A stretch of DNA of 38,975 bases, taken from Deltaproteobacteria bacterium (GTDB lineage: Bacteria > Myxococcota_A > Polyangia > Polyangiales > JADZFZ01). Below the pieces are notes generated by a model. That model saw only the letters and a list, made by a program, of their open reading frames with translations, had not been told where the DNA came from and did no database searches. The stretch is taken from assembly GCA_020854145.1 (NCBI GenBank), contig JADZFZ010000082.1, forward strand, positions 1-38,975, in the 5' to 3' direction. Of the stretch, positions 1 through 9,375 are shown in pieces; the first letter of the stretch is position 1, and every line of letters begins with the position of its first letter. A program made the translations under genes and the position numbers.

Positions 1-833
1 ACGTCGCGTCCGATCGAAGGCACGGGGAGCACCGCGTAGCCGAACCATCGCGACTGCACGAGCTTCTCGTCCGTGTAGCCGCCGGCCGATCGTCCGAGCG
101 CTTGGCGAATCTGCGCGGGGCGCGGGCACTCCTGGTCGATCTCGGGCGGCGTCGCCGCCGTGTGGATCCGATCGCGGTGCCACATCAACGCCCAGACGAT
201 CGGTGGGGGCTGCTCGCTCTGCACGTCGAGCTGCAGCTGGCGCGACAACCGGCGCGCGAGCGCAGGCAGCGGGATGCCCGCGGCGACCGCGCCGACGAGC
301 CTGCCTTCGTGCCGCACGGCGTGCGCGAAGACCAGCGAGATGCTCGATTCGCGCCCCGTCGGGTTCGCGAACTCGACGATGCAATGGCCCGCACCGCGCC
401 CTGCGAGCGCGCCCTGCACGCACGGTGCGATCGCACCCAGGTCGAGCCCGGCCATCGAGTCCTCGTCGGTGTCGGCGTCCTTGGCGATCACCTTGCCGTC
501 GAGACCGATGGCCGCCACGAAGCTCTTCGGCGAGACGATCAGGTCCTGCACGCCGCGAGGTGCCTCGCGCAGCGAGCGAAGTCTCCGGCGCAACCGCTGC
601 GGCGTGACGTCCGCTCGCGCCATGTCGGCCGCGAGCCGCTCGGCCGACTCTTCCATCGCGGCGTAGTGCCTCCGGACGTCCTCTCGAAGGAGCTTGGCCG
701 CCCCGCCTGCGTGCTCGCGCGCTTTGCGGCGCGACTCGGGAGCACCTTCGGGCCCGCACGAAGCGAGCAGAACGAGCAACGGTGCGGCCGGCACCAGCAG
801 AGCGAGCAAGGCCGAGAGGTTTCGCTTGCGCAT
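1..833 (-). CDS. Lipoprotein with Cache-like sensor region (3' end cut by window)
   Basis: The gene reads leftward from ATG at 833 and runs open to the window edge, so the C-terminus is missing. It starts MRKRNLSALLALLV and reaches the lipobox LLASC, giving a lipoprotein signal with the lipidated Cys near residue 26. An Arg-rich, probably helical stretch follows. Next comes a region with features of periplasmic Cache-type sensor folds (AAIGLDGKVIAKDADTDED, then SMAGLDLG and a short Gly-rich turn). No transmembrane helix or signalling output domain appears in the visible 277 residues. It is therefore not an ordinary chemoreceptor or histidine kinase, unless an output domain lies beyond the edge. 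The reading frame and lipobox are directly visible; the Cache resemblance is a judgement from pattern only. Confidence 0.75.
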   Translation of the reverse strand, partial: MRKRNLSALLALLVPAAPLLVLLASCGPEGAPESRRKAREHAGGAAKLLREDVRRHYAAMEESAERLAADMARADVTPQRLRRRLRSLREAPRGVQDLIVSPKSFVAAIGLDGKVIAKDADTDEDSMAGLDLGAIAPCVQGALAGRGAGHCIVEFANPTGRESSISLVFAHAVRHEGRLVGAVAAGIPLPALARRLSRQLQLDVQSEQPPPIVWALMWHRDRIHTAATPPEIDQECPRPAQIRQALGRSAGGYTDEKLVQSRWFGYAVLPVPSIGRD

Positions 834-841
834 GGCGGCCA

Positions 842-847
842 ACTCTA
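842..847 (-). promoter_or_regulatory. Candidate -10 box, leaderless-type
   Basis: On the minus strand TAGAGT lies 8 nt before the ATG at 833. A transcript from it would begin at or next to the start codon. No convincing -35 is visible, so this is a weak call supported mainly by similar arrangements elsewhere in the window. Confidence 0.3.
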
Positions 848-999
848 CCAGCGATGGCCGGCGGCCTCGCGTTCGACCCGAGCGCACGAAAGGCAGGAGG
901 CGCGGCGTTCCCACATCGGCTCGACAGCGCGCGCGCGCGCGAGTTCCCACGCTCCCGCTTCCCGTTGCACGGTCGCGGCGCCCAGTCGGTGGCCTCGCG

Positions 1000-2034
1000 T
1001 CACATCGGACGTGGATCGGCGCACGACGGGTCACGGCGCGGCGGGTCGCGCACGTACGCGTACGAGCCGGTGTCGACGGTCGCTCCCAGTCGGGCGACGC
1101 CCGCTCCGAAGACGAGCCTCACGGCACGCGGCACGACGTCGGGGGAACCACTCTGCAGCACGGAGCCGATCCCGAGTGACGTGCTCACCGTCTCCATCGT
1201 CCACTCCACGTCACGCACGTTGTGAACGACCTCGCCCGCCGCGGTCAGGGCGATCACGTGCGCGGCCGGTCGACCCACGAGCCCGCGGATGCTCTCGACG
1301 CGCAGCTCGCGCACCGCGTCGCGCGCGGCCACGCCCCGCAGGGTGACGGTCCGTGCGCTCGAAGCGTCGTCACCGAGCTGGATGGTGAGCTCGCGTTCGG
1401 TCGGACCCAAGGCTCGCACGCGGATCTGATCGCCGCCCAGCTCCGACACACAGAGGGGATCGCTCGCGATGCTCGCGCGGATCGCCGGCGCACCGAAGAG
1501 AGGCGACGAGCCCGCGTAGGGCGTCGCCCGCAGCGTCATCACCTCGTCGGCGTCGACCCACCAGACGTTCTCGTCGGGCATCGGCAACTCGACGTCGTCG
1601 TCGGGCGAGATCGACGCGAGGGCGATGGTGTCGGGCCTTCGAACCCCGACGAGCTGCTCGTCGAGGTGGCGCCCGTCGGCTCCGACGAGCGCCACGCGCG
1701 CGTCGCCTTCGCCGACGGCGTGCGCACGCACCGAGAAGCCGCAGCCGAAACCACCGCACGTCGATGGATCGGCTGGAGACGTCGGCGGGTCGAGCGCGAG
1801 GACGTCCGGATCCATCGCGACGAGCCCCAGGCCGACCTCGGTCGTCTGGACGCCGATCCAGAACGTCGCGCCGACCATCCATTGCCCAGATGGGATCGAC
1901 ATCGACGACGGCGACGCGAGCAGCGCAGCGTCGTCGCTGCAAGCGAGCAGCGCGATCGCGAGCGCAGCGGTCGCGACCCGACGACCCGACCCTCCGATGG
2001 GCGTCCGCGCGCGACCGTCGAGCGCCGGGGTCAC
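1000..2034 (-). CDS. Lipoprotein of unknown function
   Basis: About 344 residues. The chosen start is GTG at 2034, directly after the moeB stop (TGA at 2036-2038) with one base between. This leaves a short basic N-region and then ALAIALLACSDD, a clear lipobox. An upstream in-frame ATG exists but would overlap moeB by about 100 nt. The mature protein is rich in beta-prone segments with several Asp/Pro loops (for example SPDDDVELPMPDENVWW), suggesting a secreted beta-sandwich or Ig-like/BACON-type repeat protein. I do not recognise a family. It is probably co-transcribed with moeB, but nothing suggests a functional link. Confidence 0.7.
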   Translation of the reverse strand: MTPALDGRARTPIGGSGRRVATAALAIALLACSDDAALLASPSSMSIPSGQWMVGATFWIGVQTTEVGLGLVAMDPDVLALDPPTSPADPSTCGGFGCGFSVRAHAVGEGDARVALVGADGRHLDEQLVGVRRPDTIALASISPDDDVELPMPDENVWWVDADEVMTLRATPYAGSSPLFGAPAIRASIASDPLCVSELGGDQIRVRALGPTERELTIQLGDDASSARTVTLRGVAARDAVRELRVESIRGLVGRPAAHVIALTAAGEVVHNVRDVEWTMETVSTSLGIGSVLQSGSPDVVPRAVRLVFGAGVARLGATVDTGSYAYVRDPPRRDPSCADPRPM

Positions 2035-2035
2035 C

Positions 2036-3235
2036 TCACTGCGCGGCGGCGGGGAGGTCGAGCGTGCAGAAGCCCTCGTAGTCGATGTACTCGAAGATGG
2101 ACGGGTGGTCCCCGCAGACCGGGCACTCGACGTCACGACGGAGCTTGAGCTCGCGGAAGCGCATCCGAAGCGAATCGTAGGTGAGCAGCCGGCCGATCAG
2201 CGGATCGCCCTTGCCCAGGATCAGCTTCACCGCTTCGGTCGCCTGGATGACACCGACCACCCCCGGCAACACACCGAGCACGCCCGCCTCCGCGCACGAA
2301 GGCGCGAGGTGCGCGGGCGGCGGCTCGGGGTAGAGGCAGCGGTAGCAGGGGCCCTTCTTCGGGACGAAGGTCGTGACCTGTCCGTCGAAGCGGAAGATGG
2401 ACCCGTGCACGACGGGGATGCCCTTCCACACCGACGCGTCGTTGACGAGGTACCGCGTGGGGAAGTTGTCGCAGCCGTCGACGATGACGTCCCATCTTCC
2501 GCCTGCGTCGCCGCCGTCGAAGATGCGGTCGACGTTCTCGCTCGTGAGCCGCTCCGGGTATTTGACGACGCGCACGTCGGGGTTGAGGCCGCGAATGGTC
2601 TGCTCGCCGGAGTCGACCTTCAGCACGTCGACGCGATCGAGCGAGTGCATGATCTGCCGCTGCAGGTTGCTCGCGTCCACGACGTCCGCGTCGACGAGCC
2701 CGATGGTGCCGACGCCGGCGGCCGCGAGGTAGAGCGCGGCGGGGCTGCCGAGCCCACCTGCGCCGAGCAGGAGCACGCGGCTCCCGAGGAGCTTCGCTTG
2801 CCCTTCGTCGCCGACCTCCGGGAGCAGCAGGTGTCTCGAGTACCGGTCGCGTTGCGCGTCGGTGAGGGCGACGGGCTTCGCTACCGGGTATCCCAGGTCC
2901 TTCCATCGTACGAAGCCAGGGTTGACCGCGGTCACGTCGCTGTAGCCGAGCTCCGACAGCGACCGCGCCGCGAACAGGCTGCGGTTCGCGCCTGCGCAGT
3001 AGACGGCGATGGGCGCGTCGCGGTCGGGCAGCCGCTGCTCCGCCTGCATCTCGAGGAAGCCGCGGGGCAACGAGATGGCGCCCGGGATGAACCCCGCGCG
3101 GTGCTCCTCTTTCTCCCGCACGTCCACCAGCGTGAGCGAAGCGCCGGAGTCGATCTTCGACTTCAGCTCCTCCAGCGACATCGTGCGAACGGAGGTGCGA
3201 ACGTCCTGGAGGATGTCTGTGTACGTCTTGGCCAT
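2036..3235 (-). CDS. moeB: Rhodanese-MoeB/ThiF fusion, sulfur-carrier adenylyltransferase
   Basis: 399 residues from ATG at 3235 (MAKTYTDILQ), preceded by GAGGG. Residues about 5-115 form a rhodanese domain with the active-site loop YCAGANRS (Cys80). Residues about 125-399 form an E1-like MoeB/ThiF/HesA domain. It has the nucleotide loop GAGGLGS (158-164), DGCDNFPTRYLVND, the catalytic-Cys region SCAEAGVLGVLPG, and two zinc-binding pairs, CYRC and CPVC. The family adenylates the C-terminal Gly-Gly of small sulfur carriers such as MoaD or ThiS, and the rhodanese supplies persulfide sulfur. In MOCS3 and MoeZ the rhodanese is C-terminal, whereas here it is N-terminal. The carrier protein partner is not in the window, so molybdopterin versus thiamine or cysteine synthesis cannot be decided. 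Confidence 0.92.
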   Translation of the reverse strand: MAKTYTDILQDVRTSVRTMSLEELKSKIDSGASLTLVDVREKEEHRAGFIPGAISLPRGFLEMQAEQRLPDRDAPIAVYCAGANRSLFAARSLSELGYSDVTAVNPGFVRWKDLGYPVAKPVALTDAQRDRYSRHLLLPEVGDEGQAKLLGSRVLLLGAGGLGSPAALYLAAAGVGTIGLVDADVVDASNLQRQIMHSLDRVDVLKVDSGEQTIRGLNPDVRVVKYPERLTSENVDRIFDGGDAGGRWDVIVDGCDNFPTRYLVNDASVWKGIPVVHGSIFRFDGQVTTFVPKKGPCYRCLYPEPPPAHLAPSCAEAGVLGVLPGVVGVIQATEAVKLILGKGDPLIGRLLTYDSLRMRFRELKLRRDVECPVCGDHPSIFEYIDYEGFCTLDLPAAAQ

Positions 3236-3322
3236 TCGGGTCCCTCGCGCTGAGGCGCCGCCGTGCTTCGAGACGCGCACGCCGGGGCCGGTCGCCAAAC
3301 ATTCTGGCCCACCCTTCGGGTG

Positions 3323-4717
3323 TCAAGGAGGTGCGGGGCAACGCGCGTGGAGCCACGTGAGCGAGCCCGCGCGGTCGGGCGACTCGTCGTCGCCTTCGTC
3401 GAGCGCGACCACGCGGTCGAGCCACGCGACGCTCGGCGCCGCGCCCGACAAGGCAGGTTCCGCGACCGCGCGCGGCTCTGCGGCCTGCGACGCGCGGTTG
3501 GGCGCGGTGCGCACGCGCGCGCGCTCGACGACGCCCTCGTCGTTGCGCCAGTGGACCTCCGGACCGCGCGCCGTCCGCACGAGCACGGGTGCACCCGCGG
3601 CGGCGCTTCCCGAGAGCACCTGCTCGTCGCCGCTCGCGCCCTCTTGGGACACGACGCGCGCCACGACCGCGCGTAGCGGATCCCCGTCCTCTCGCGGCTG
3701 CAGGTCGTCCACGGCGACCACGAGGCGTCCATCGCCCAGAGCGAGCACGCTCGGCGGCCCGAGCGCGCCGGCCTCGCTCTCCGACGAGACCAGCAGCTCG
3801 CGCACGGAGGCCCCGAGCTCGCCGCGCCAGCCGACCCACACGACGTTCGTCACGCTGCGTACCGTCTCGACCGGATCCTCCGGGCCGTCGAGCATCGGCA
3901 CCTCCTCGCGGTACGCGATGGCGAAGCCGCGCGTCCCGTCCACCACCGCGCTCGGCGTCAGCACCACCGCGCGTGGCTCGCTCGCGCGCACCGTCGTGAT
4001 CGCCCCCACCCGAACGGCAGGCTGTTCCGGCCTCGGTGCGCTCGACGTCGTCGGCCACACCATCGCGAGCCGAAGCGCGCCTCCGCGATCGTTCGTCGCG
4101 TCGTCCCACGCCACCACCGCAGTGCGACCATCCGGCGAGGCCGCGAGCGTGATCCCGTCCGAGTCGTCCTCCTCCGTCGCGACCCCGCGCGGCTCGCCGA
4201 GCGCGCGCAGATCACGCCCGAGCAGGCGCAGCACGATGCGTCGGCGCGACACGGTCGAAGGCGCCACCACCCGCGCGCGCGGCGCACCAGGAGCGGGCGC
4301 GGGACGGCCGCTCTGCGTCGGCGCCGCTTCACGCACCGACTCGATCGTCGCGACGAGCACGCGATCCCCGAGCACGACCGCACGCAGCGCCCCCGCGCCC
4401 GGACCGAGCGACGCCACCACCCGGCGATCGGCGATGCGCCCGTCGTCGTGAACGCGGGCCGCGAACAGCTCCACCGAAGGCCCCGGCGGCGACAGCGTCC
4501 ACAACACGACGGTCGCGCGCGCCTCACGCACCGCGGTGAACGCGCCGATGCGCCCGATCGCCGCCGTCTCCGAGGGTGCCGGGTCCACCAGGTCCGCGCG
4601 CGCGACGACCGTGCAATGCGCCGGGTCGACGCCCGCGTCGCGTCGCGCACCACCCCCCGCGCACGCCACCGCCATCGAAGCGAGCCACGGCAGGCACACT
4701 CGTATCGCGGGCGCCAT
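3323..4717 (-). CDS. Large lipoprotein, possible beta-propeller-like fold
   Basis: 464 residues from ATG at 4717 (MAPAIRVCLPWLASM), with GGAGG five bases upstream. The signal ends in the lipobox MAVAC, followed by a Gly-rich spacer. The rest alternates short hydrophobic beta-strands with loops such as LAASPDGRTAVVAWDDATND and PSVLALGDGRLVVAVDD. That rhythm resembles secreted myxobacterial repeat or propeller-like lipoproteins. No catalytic motif is visible. It lies between moeB and a lipoprotein kinase gene on the same strand, with an 87 nt gap to moeB and a 310 nt gap to the kinase. The product assignment is structural only. Confidence 0.72.
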   Translation of the reverse strand: MAPAIRVCLPWLASMAVACAGGGARRDAGVDPAHCTVVARADLVDPAPSETAAIGRIGAFTAVREARATVVLWTLSPPGPSVELFAARVHDDGRIADRRVVASLGPGAGALRAVVLGDRVLVATIESVREAAPTQSGRPAPAPGAPRARVVAPSTVSRRRIVLRLLGRDLRALGEPRGVATEEDDSDGITLAASPDGRTAVVAWDDATNDRGGALRLAMVWPTTSSAPRPEQPAVRVGAITTVRASEPRAVVLTPSAVVDGTRGFAIAYREEVPMLDGPEDPVETVRSVTNVVWVGWRGELGASVRELLVSSESEAGALGPPSVLALGDGRLVVAVDDLQPREDGDPLRAVVARVVSQEGASGDEQVLSGSAAAGAPVLVRTARGPEVHWRNDEGVVERARVRTAPNRASQAAEPRAVAEPALSGAAPSVAWLDRVVALDEGDDESPDRAGSLTWLHARCPAPP

Positions 4718-5027
4718 TCGAGCCTCCGCGCTTACACGCGAACCCGTCCCCCACGCAATGGGGACAGGATCGACATGTACAACCGCGCGGAATCGTTGGC
4801 TCCCAGGACGAGCACTTCCAATCCGTGCAATCGCCCCGAAAAACAGGCTGTTCGATGGCCGTCGAGATCGTGCCGCCAGGGCCGCGTGCGACTCGGCACC
4901 CGCGCCGCGCCCGCGACGCTCCGCCACCGCGCGCGCGGCACGCCACACACCTCTTCGGGGGGTGTCCCCCCGTGTGCTCGCGTCGGCAGCGAGCGACGCG
5001 ACACGGCTGCCACGCTCCCCGCGACGT
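4718..5027. other. 310-base intergenic stretch
   Basis: I see no supported gene here. On the minus strand it holds the Shine-Dalgarno sequence of the lipoprotein starting at 4717, a possible -10-like TGTAAGC just upstream of it, and a G6/C6 hairpin at 4946-4976 listed separately. Confidence 0.6.
4946..4976 (-). terminator. G6/C6 hairpin, possible terminator of the kinase gene
   Basis: Six G and six C separated by TGT (4957-4971), flanked by CACAC and GTGTG, lie 52-82 nt beyond the stop of the four-jointed-like kinase gene. There is no T-tract, so intrinsic termination is uncertain. Confidence 0.35.
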
Positions 5028-6176
5028 TCAGATGTCCGTCACGCGGTCGGCGCCGAACCGCTGCTCGCAGCGCTGGACGTGCTGGAGCAATCGACCGACG
5101 CGGAAGTCGAGCGCGCGATAGTGCACGTCGCCGAGCGTCTCTGCGCCGAGCACGTCTCTCGCCATCGCCGCACGCAGCCGTGCACCGAGCCGCTGGCCCT
5201 CCGGTGCGTCCGGGCCCATCGCGCGCAGCTGCGCGATCGTCGTGCGCTTGAACCGGCAAACGTACTGCAGGATGTCCATGCCCACGCGGTCGTGCTCCGC
5301 GCGCCACTGATTGAAGCCGGCACCGTTGTCCAGGAAGATGAGCGGCCCGCCGACGCCGAGCGTGCGAATGTTGCCGCCGCTCCATCGATCGGTGTTGTCG
5401 ATCAGGAAGTCGAAGACGACCAGGTCGGTCCACTCGCGCACGCGCTCGAGCATCTGCGGCGCCACGGGACGACCGCGCGTCTGTCCGGTCCACGCTTGCG
5501 GCGGGATGGCGGAGCCGAGCGTCCCGTCGAGCCACGCGATCGTCGCGCCGCGGACCTGACCCTCGCGTGCGATGACCTCGCGCTGGATGCGTCCGAGGAT
5601 CTCGGTGTCGCCCCGCATCGCCGCGCGGAGCCGCGACAGCCCGATGGCGCGACCCGAGACGGGAGCGACGCGTCGCAGGCCGAGGATCCGGTCGATGTGG
5701 TGCGCAGCGATCTCGGAGACGTAGTTGGTCGCGGAGCCGCCGGACTGGTTCTGCTCGGGCTTCCACACGGCACGACGCCCGTCCGCGAACGTCAGCTTGA
5801 ACATCACGCTCCGCCCGCCGGAGTTGCGCCGCAGCTGCGTGATCTCGGCGGTCGACATCCGCGCGATCCACTCCGCGTCCAAGGCGGGATCCATCGGGCC
5901 GTGCGCACCGTTGGGTCGCGCCGGAGGCGCCGGCGTCGGAGTGGCCTGCACGCTCGGCTGCGCAGCCGAGGTCGCGGATGGCGTCGTGACGGCTGGAGCC
6001 CGCTCGGGTGCGGGACGCGCCGGCCCTGTCGAAGGCTCGGCGGTCGCCCGCGCGGCTCCACGCGCGGTCGCCCCGGTCGACCGAGGCGCATCGGCCCGCG
6101 CCGCGCTCTCTGATTGATCACACGCGGCCCCACCGAGGCACGCGACGAGGAGGAGAACGAACCTGGCTCGACGCAT
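5028..6176 (-). CDS. Lipoprotein kinase of the four-jointed/FAM20 type
   Basis: 382 residues from ATG at 6176. The signal MRRARFVLLLVACLGGAAC places a lipidated Cys at 19. A 75-residue Ala/Pro/Thr-rich linker follows, then a kinase-like domain. Visible landmarks are AVWKPEQN (Lys139), NYVSE (Glu155), DFLIDNTDRWSGGN (256-269, candidate catalytic Asp/Asn/Arg) and FLDNGAGF (Asp283, metal-binding DNG). The tail resembles animal four-jointed box kinases, with YVCRFKRTT and an ALDFRVGRLLQHVQRCEQRFG-like end (compare FJX1 from memory: VCVFRERT and a final helix ending HCKAKYG). Animal relatives phosphorylate secreted Ser/Thr or sugars in the Golgi. Here the lipobox puts the domain outside the cytoplasm. 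The substrate is unknown, and an inactive pseudokinase is possible. Confidence 0.78.
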   Translation of the reverse strand: MRRARFVLLLVACLGGAACDQSESAARADAPRSTGATARGAARATAEPSTGPARPAPERAPAVTTPSATSAAQPSVQATPTPAPPARPNGAHGPMDPALDAEWIARMSTAEITQLRRNSGGRSVMFKLTFADGRRAVWKPEQNQSGGSATNYVSEIAAHHIDRILGLRRVAPVSGRAIGLSRLRAAMRGDTEILGRIQREVIAREGQVRGATIAWLDGTLGSAIPPQAWTGQTRGRPVAPQMLERVREWTDLVVFDFLIDNTDRWSGGNIRTLGVGGPLIFLDNGAGFNQWRAEHDRVGMDILQYVCRFKRTTIAQLRAMGPDAPEGQRLGARLRAAMARDVLGAETLGDVHYRALDFRVGRLLQHVQRCEQRFGADRVTDI

Positions 6177-6373
6177 CGGCCGGCGACTGTCCCCTGGAGC
6201 AAAGCACTGCGCAAGCAAGCAGCACGATCGGGCGCGGCGGCCCCGGTCCGAACCGGCACCGAGACGTCACCCAACGCGCACCCGAACGCCGCGTCGGTCG
6301 GGATACGAATGCGCTGTTTTCCGCGTGCTCCGGGGAGATCCCCGACACCGGGCGCCTTTCACTCGTCGCAAAC

Positions 6374-6401
6374 TTGCCAGGCCTCGTCGCCTCGGTATGC
6401 T
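6374..6401 (+). promoter_or_regulatory. Sigma70-type promoter, likely leaderless transcript
   Basis: TTGCCA (6374-6379) and TATGCT (6396-6401) are separated by 16 nt. Six bases after the -10 box comes the ATG at 6408, so initiation would fall on or beside the start codon. No Shine-Dalgarno sequence fits in that gap, consistent with a leaderless mRNA. Confidence 0.55.
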
Positions 6402-6407
6402 GGACCC

Positions 6408-7427
6408 ATGTTCAGTGCCTCCATGAAACAGCTCCCCCTCGTCTCCGACCCTGCCAGCTCGCCCATCGGCTCGTTCGAGGGCGCGTCGACGGCCGACCGT
6501 CCGGGCCTCGCGCGAGCCTCGAGGCTCGGCCCCGCCAAGACGATCGCCGGCGTGCCCAGCGCGCTCGTCGCGGCCGCGATGGCGCGAGGCCGGCCGCTCG
6601 ACCCGGTCTTCGGGCACGTGCGCATCGCGCACCCCGCGCACGGCGAGCTCTTGCCCGACGAGCGCATCGTTCGCGTGGCCCGCGAGCTCGCCTGGACGGT
6701 GCCGCACGTCGAGGTGCTCCATGCGACCGAGCTCCGTTTCCGCCTCCAGAAGGCTGGAGACGGCGCCCACGCGATGGAGGTCGCTCGCGTCCTCGCATCG
6801 AAGTGCGGCGCGACCCACGTGCGTACGGTCGTCGCCACGAGCCCGCTGGCGGCGTCCCTCGCGACCAGGAGCCACCCCCGCTCCGCGACCGCGGAAGCCG
6901 ACGCGACTCTCGACCGCCATCTCGACCACGCGGAGTCGCTCGCCGAGCTCGGGCGCACTCCCGTCGACACGATGCTGCTCAGCACGGGCGCGCGGATCCT
7001 CCTGGCCGCGGCGCGCGTGCGAACGCTGCTCGATCTCGCGTGCGCGACGGCGTTGCCCGCGCTCGAGGAGATCGAGCGGCTCCGCATCCCTGCAGCCCGC
7101 GCGCTCGGCGTGGTCGCGTTGCCCGATCCCCGTGGTATCGCGTCGCTGGCGCTCCCTCGTGGCGACGACCGCGCGGCGCAGTGGGCGTGGATCGCGACGC
7201 CCCTCCTGCGGCACGCCGCATCGGCGGGGCGCAAGACGCGCGCAGGCTCGCTCGTGCTGCAGCTCCGCGCTCGGCTCGCGCACGGGGCGCAGCTCACGTT
7301 CGCGCTGAGCGCCGCGCGCGGCTCGGTGCGCTCGCAGACCGACATGCTCGCGCTCTCGGCGGGCCGAGCGCTGCGCGAGGCGGACTTGGCGTCGCCCATC
7401 GTCGCGGTCGAGGTGCACGCGGTTTGA
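6408..7427 (+). CDS. Unknown protein, possible degenerate Y-family polymerase (ImuB-like) fold
   Basis: 339 residues from ATG at 6408; the start is fixed by the promoter immediately upstream. It is soluble, with no signal peptide or membrane segment. The order of segments vaguely follows ImuB/DinB-like proteins: a palm-like part (VEVLHATELRFRLQ, then a helix and THVRTVVATSPLAASLATRS), a helical stretch like the thumb HhH region (RVRTLLDLACATALPALEEI), and a C-terminal beta-alpha domain (SLVLQLRARLAHGAQLTFAL, ending ADLASPIVAVEVHAV) resembling the little finger. The acidic catalytic residues of active Y-family polymerases are not evident, as is also the case in ImuB. No lexA, imuA or dnaE2 is adjacent. 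This is a weak hypothesis and the gene should otherwise be treated as unknown. Confidence 0.6.
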   Translation: MFSASMKQLPLVSDPASSPIGSFEGASTADRPGLARASRLGPAKTIAGVPSALVAAAMARGRPLDPVFGHVRIAHPAHGELLPDERIVRVARELAWTVPHVEVLHATELRFRLQKAGDGAHAMEVARVLASKCGATHVRTVVATSPLAASLATRSHPRSATAEADATLDRHLDHAESLAELGRTPVDTMLLSTGARILLAAARVRTLLDLACATALPALEEIERLRIPAARALGVVALPDPRGIASLALPRGDDRAAQWAWIATPLLRHAASAGRKTRAGSLVLQLRARLAHGAQLTFALSAARGSVRSQTDMLALSAGRALREADLASPIVAVEVHAV

Positions 7428-7537
7428 GGCATGTTTTGGCGGCATCCGTGTGAGCCGGCGCAGTGGTTGAGGCGCGCGTGCATGGTAGGTTGCGCGCCTC
7501 TGCACGCACCGACGGCCTCGGTCAGTCGGTGTCGATC

Positions 7538-7543
7538 GGGAGG
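7538..7543 (+). promoter_or_regulatory. Shine-Dalgarno selecting a TTG start for PEP carboxykinase
   Basis: GGGAGG ends six bases before TTG at 7550, which is in frame and gives the N-terminal length expected for the family. The next in-frame ATG (7619) would remove conserved N-terminal residues. Confidence 0.6.
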
Positions 7544-7549
7544 CCAGCC

Positions 7550-9316
<1,767 letters not shown>

Positions 9317-9361
9317 GTGCGCGGCGTGCGCTGCCACGCGGACAGCGGGACGCGGATGTTG

Positions 9362-9367
9362 TATAGC
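9362..9367 (+). promoter_or_regulatory. Candidate -10 box of the lipid operon
   Basis: TATAGC preceded by TTG lies 8 nt before the GTG at 9376. It has the same short -10-to-start spacing as the promoter at 6374-6401. No good -35 is seen at the usual distance. Confidence 0.35.
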
Positions 9368-9375
9368 GGCCGGCC

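Noticed and set aside
102..1346. Plus-strand open frame at the window start
   Set aside because: Overlaps two minus-strand lipoprotein genes that have lipoboxes; the translation is Arg-rich and without domain signs.
7467..7491. TTGAGG and TAGGTT as a promoter for PEP carboxykinase
   Set aside because: Only 13 nt apart, so not listed as a feature.
9331..9367. CTGCCA as a -35 element for the TATAGC box before the lipid operon
   Set aside because: The gap is 25 nt, too long for a sigma70-type promoter.
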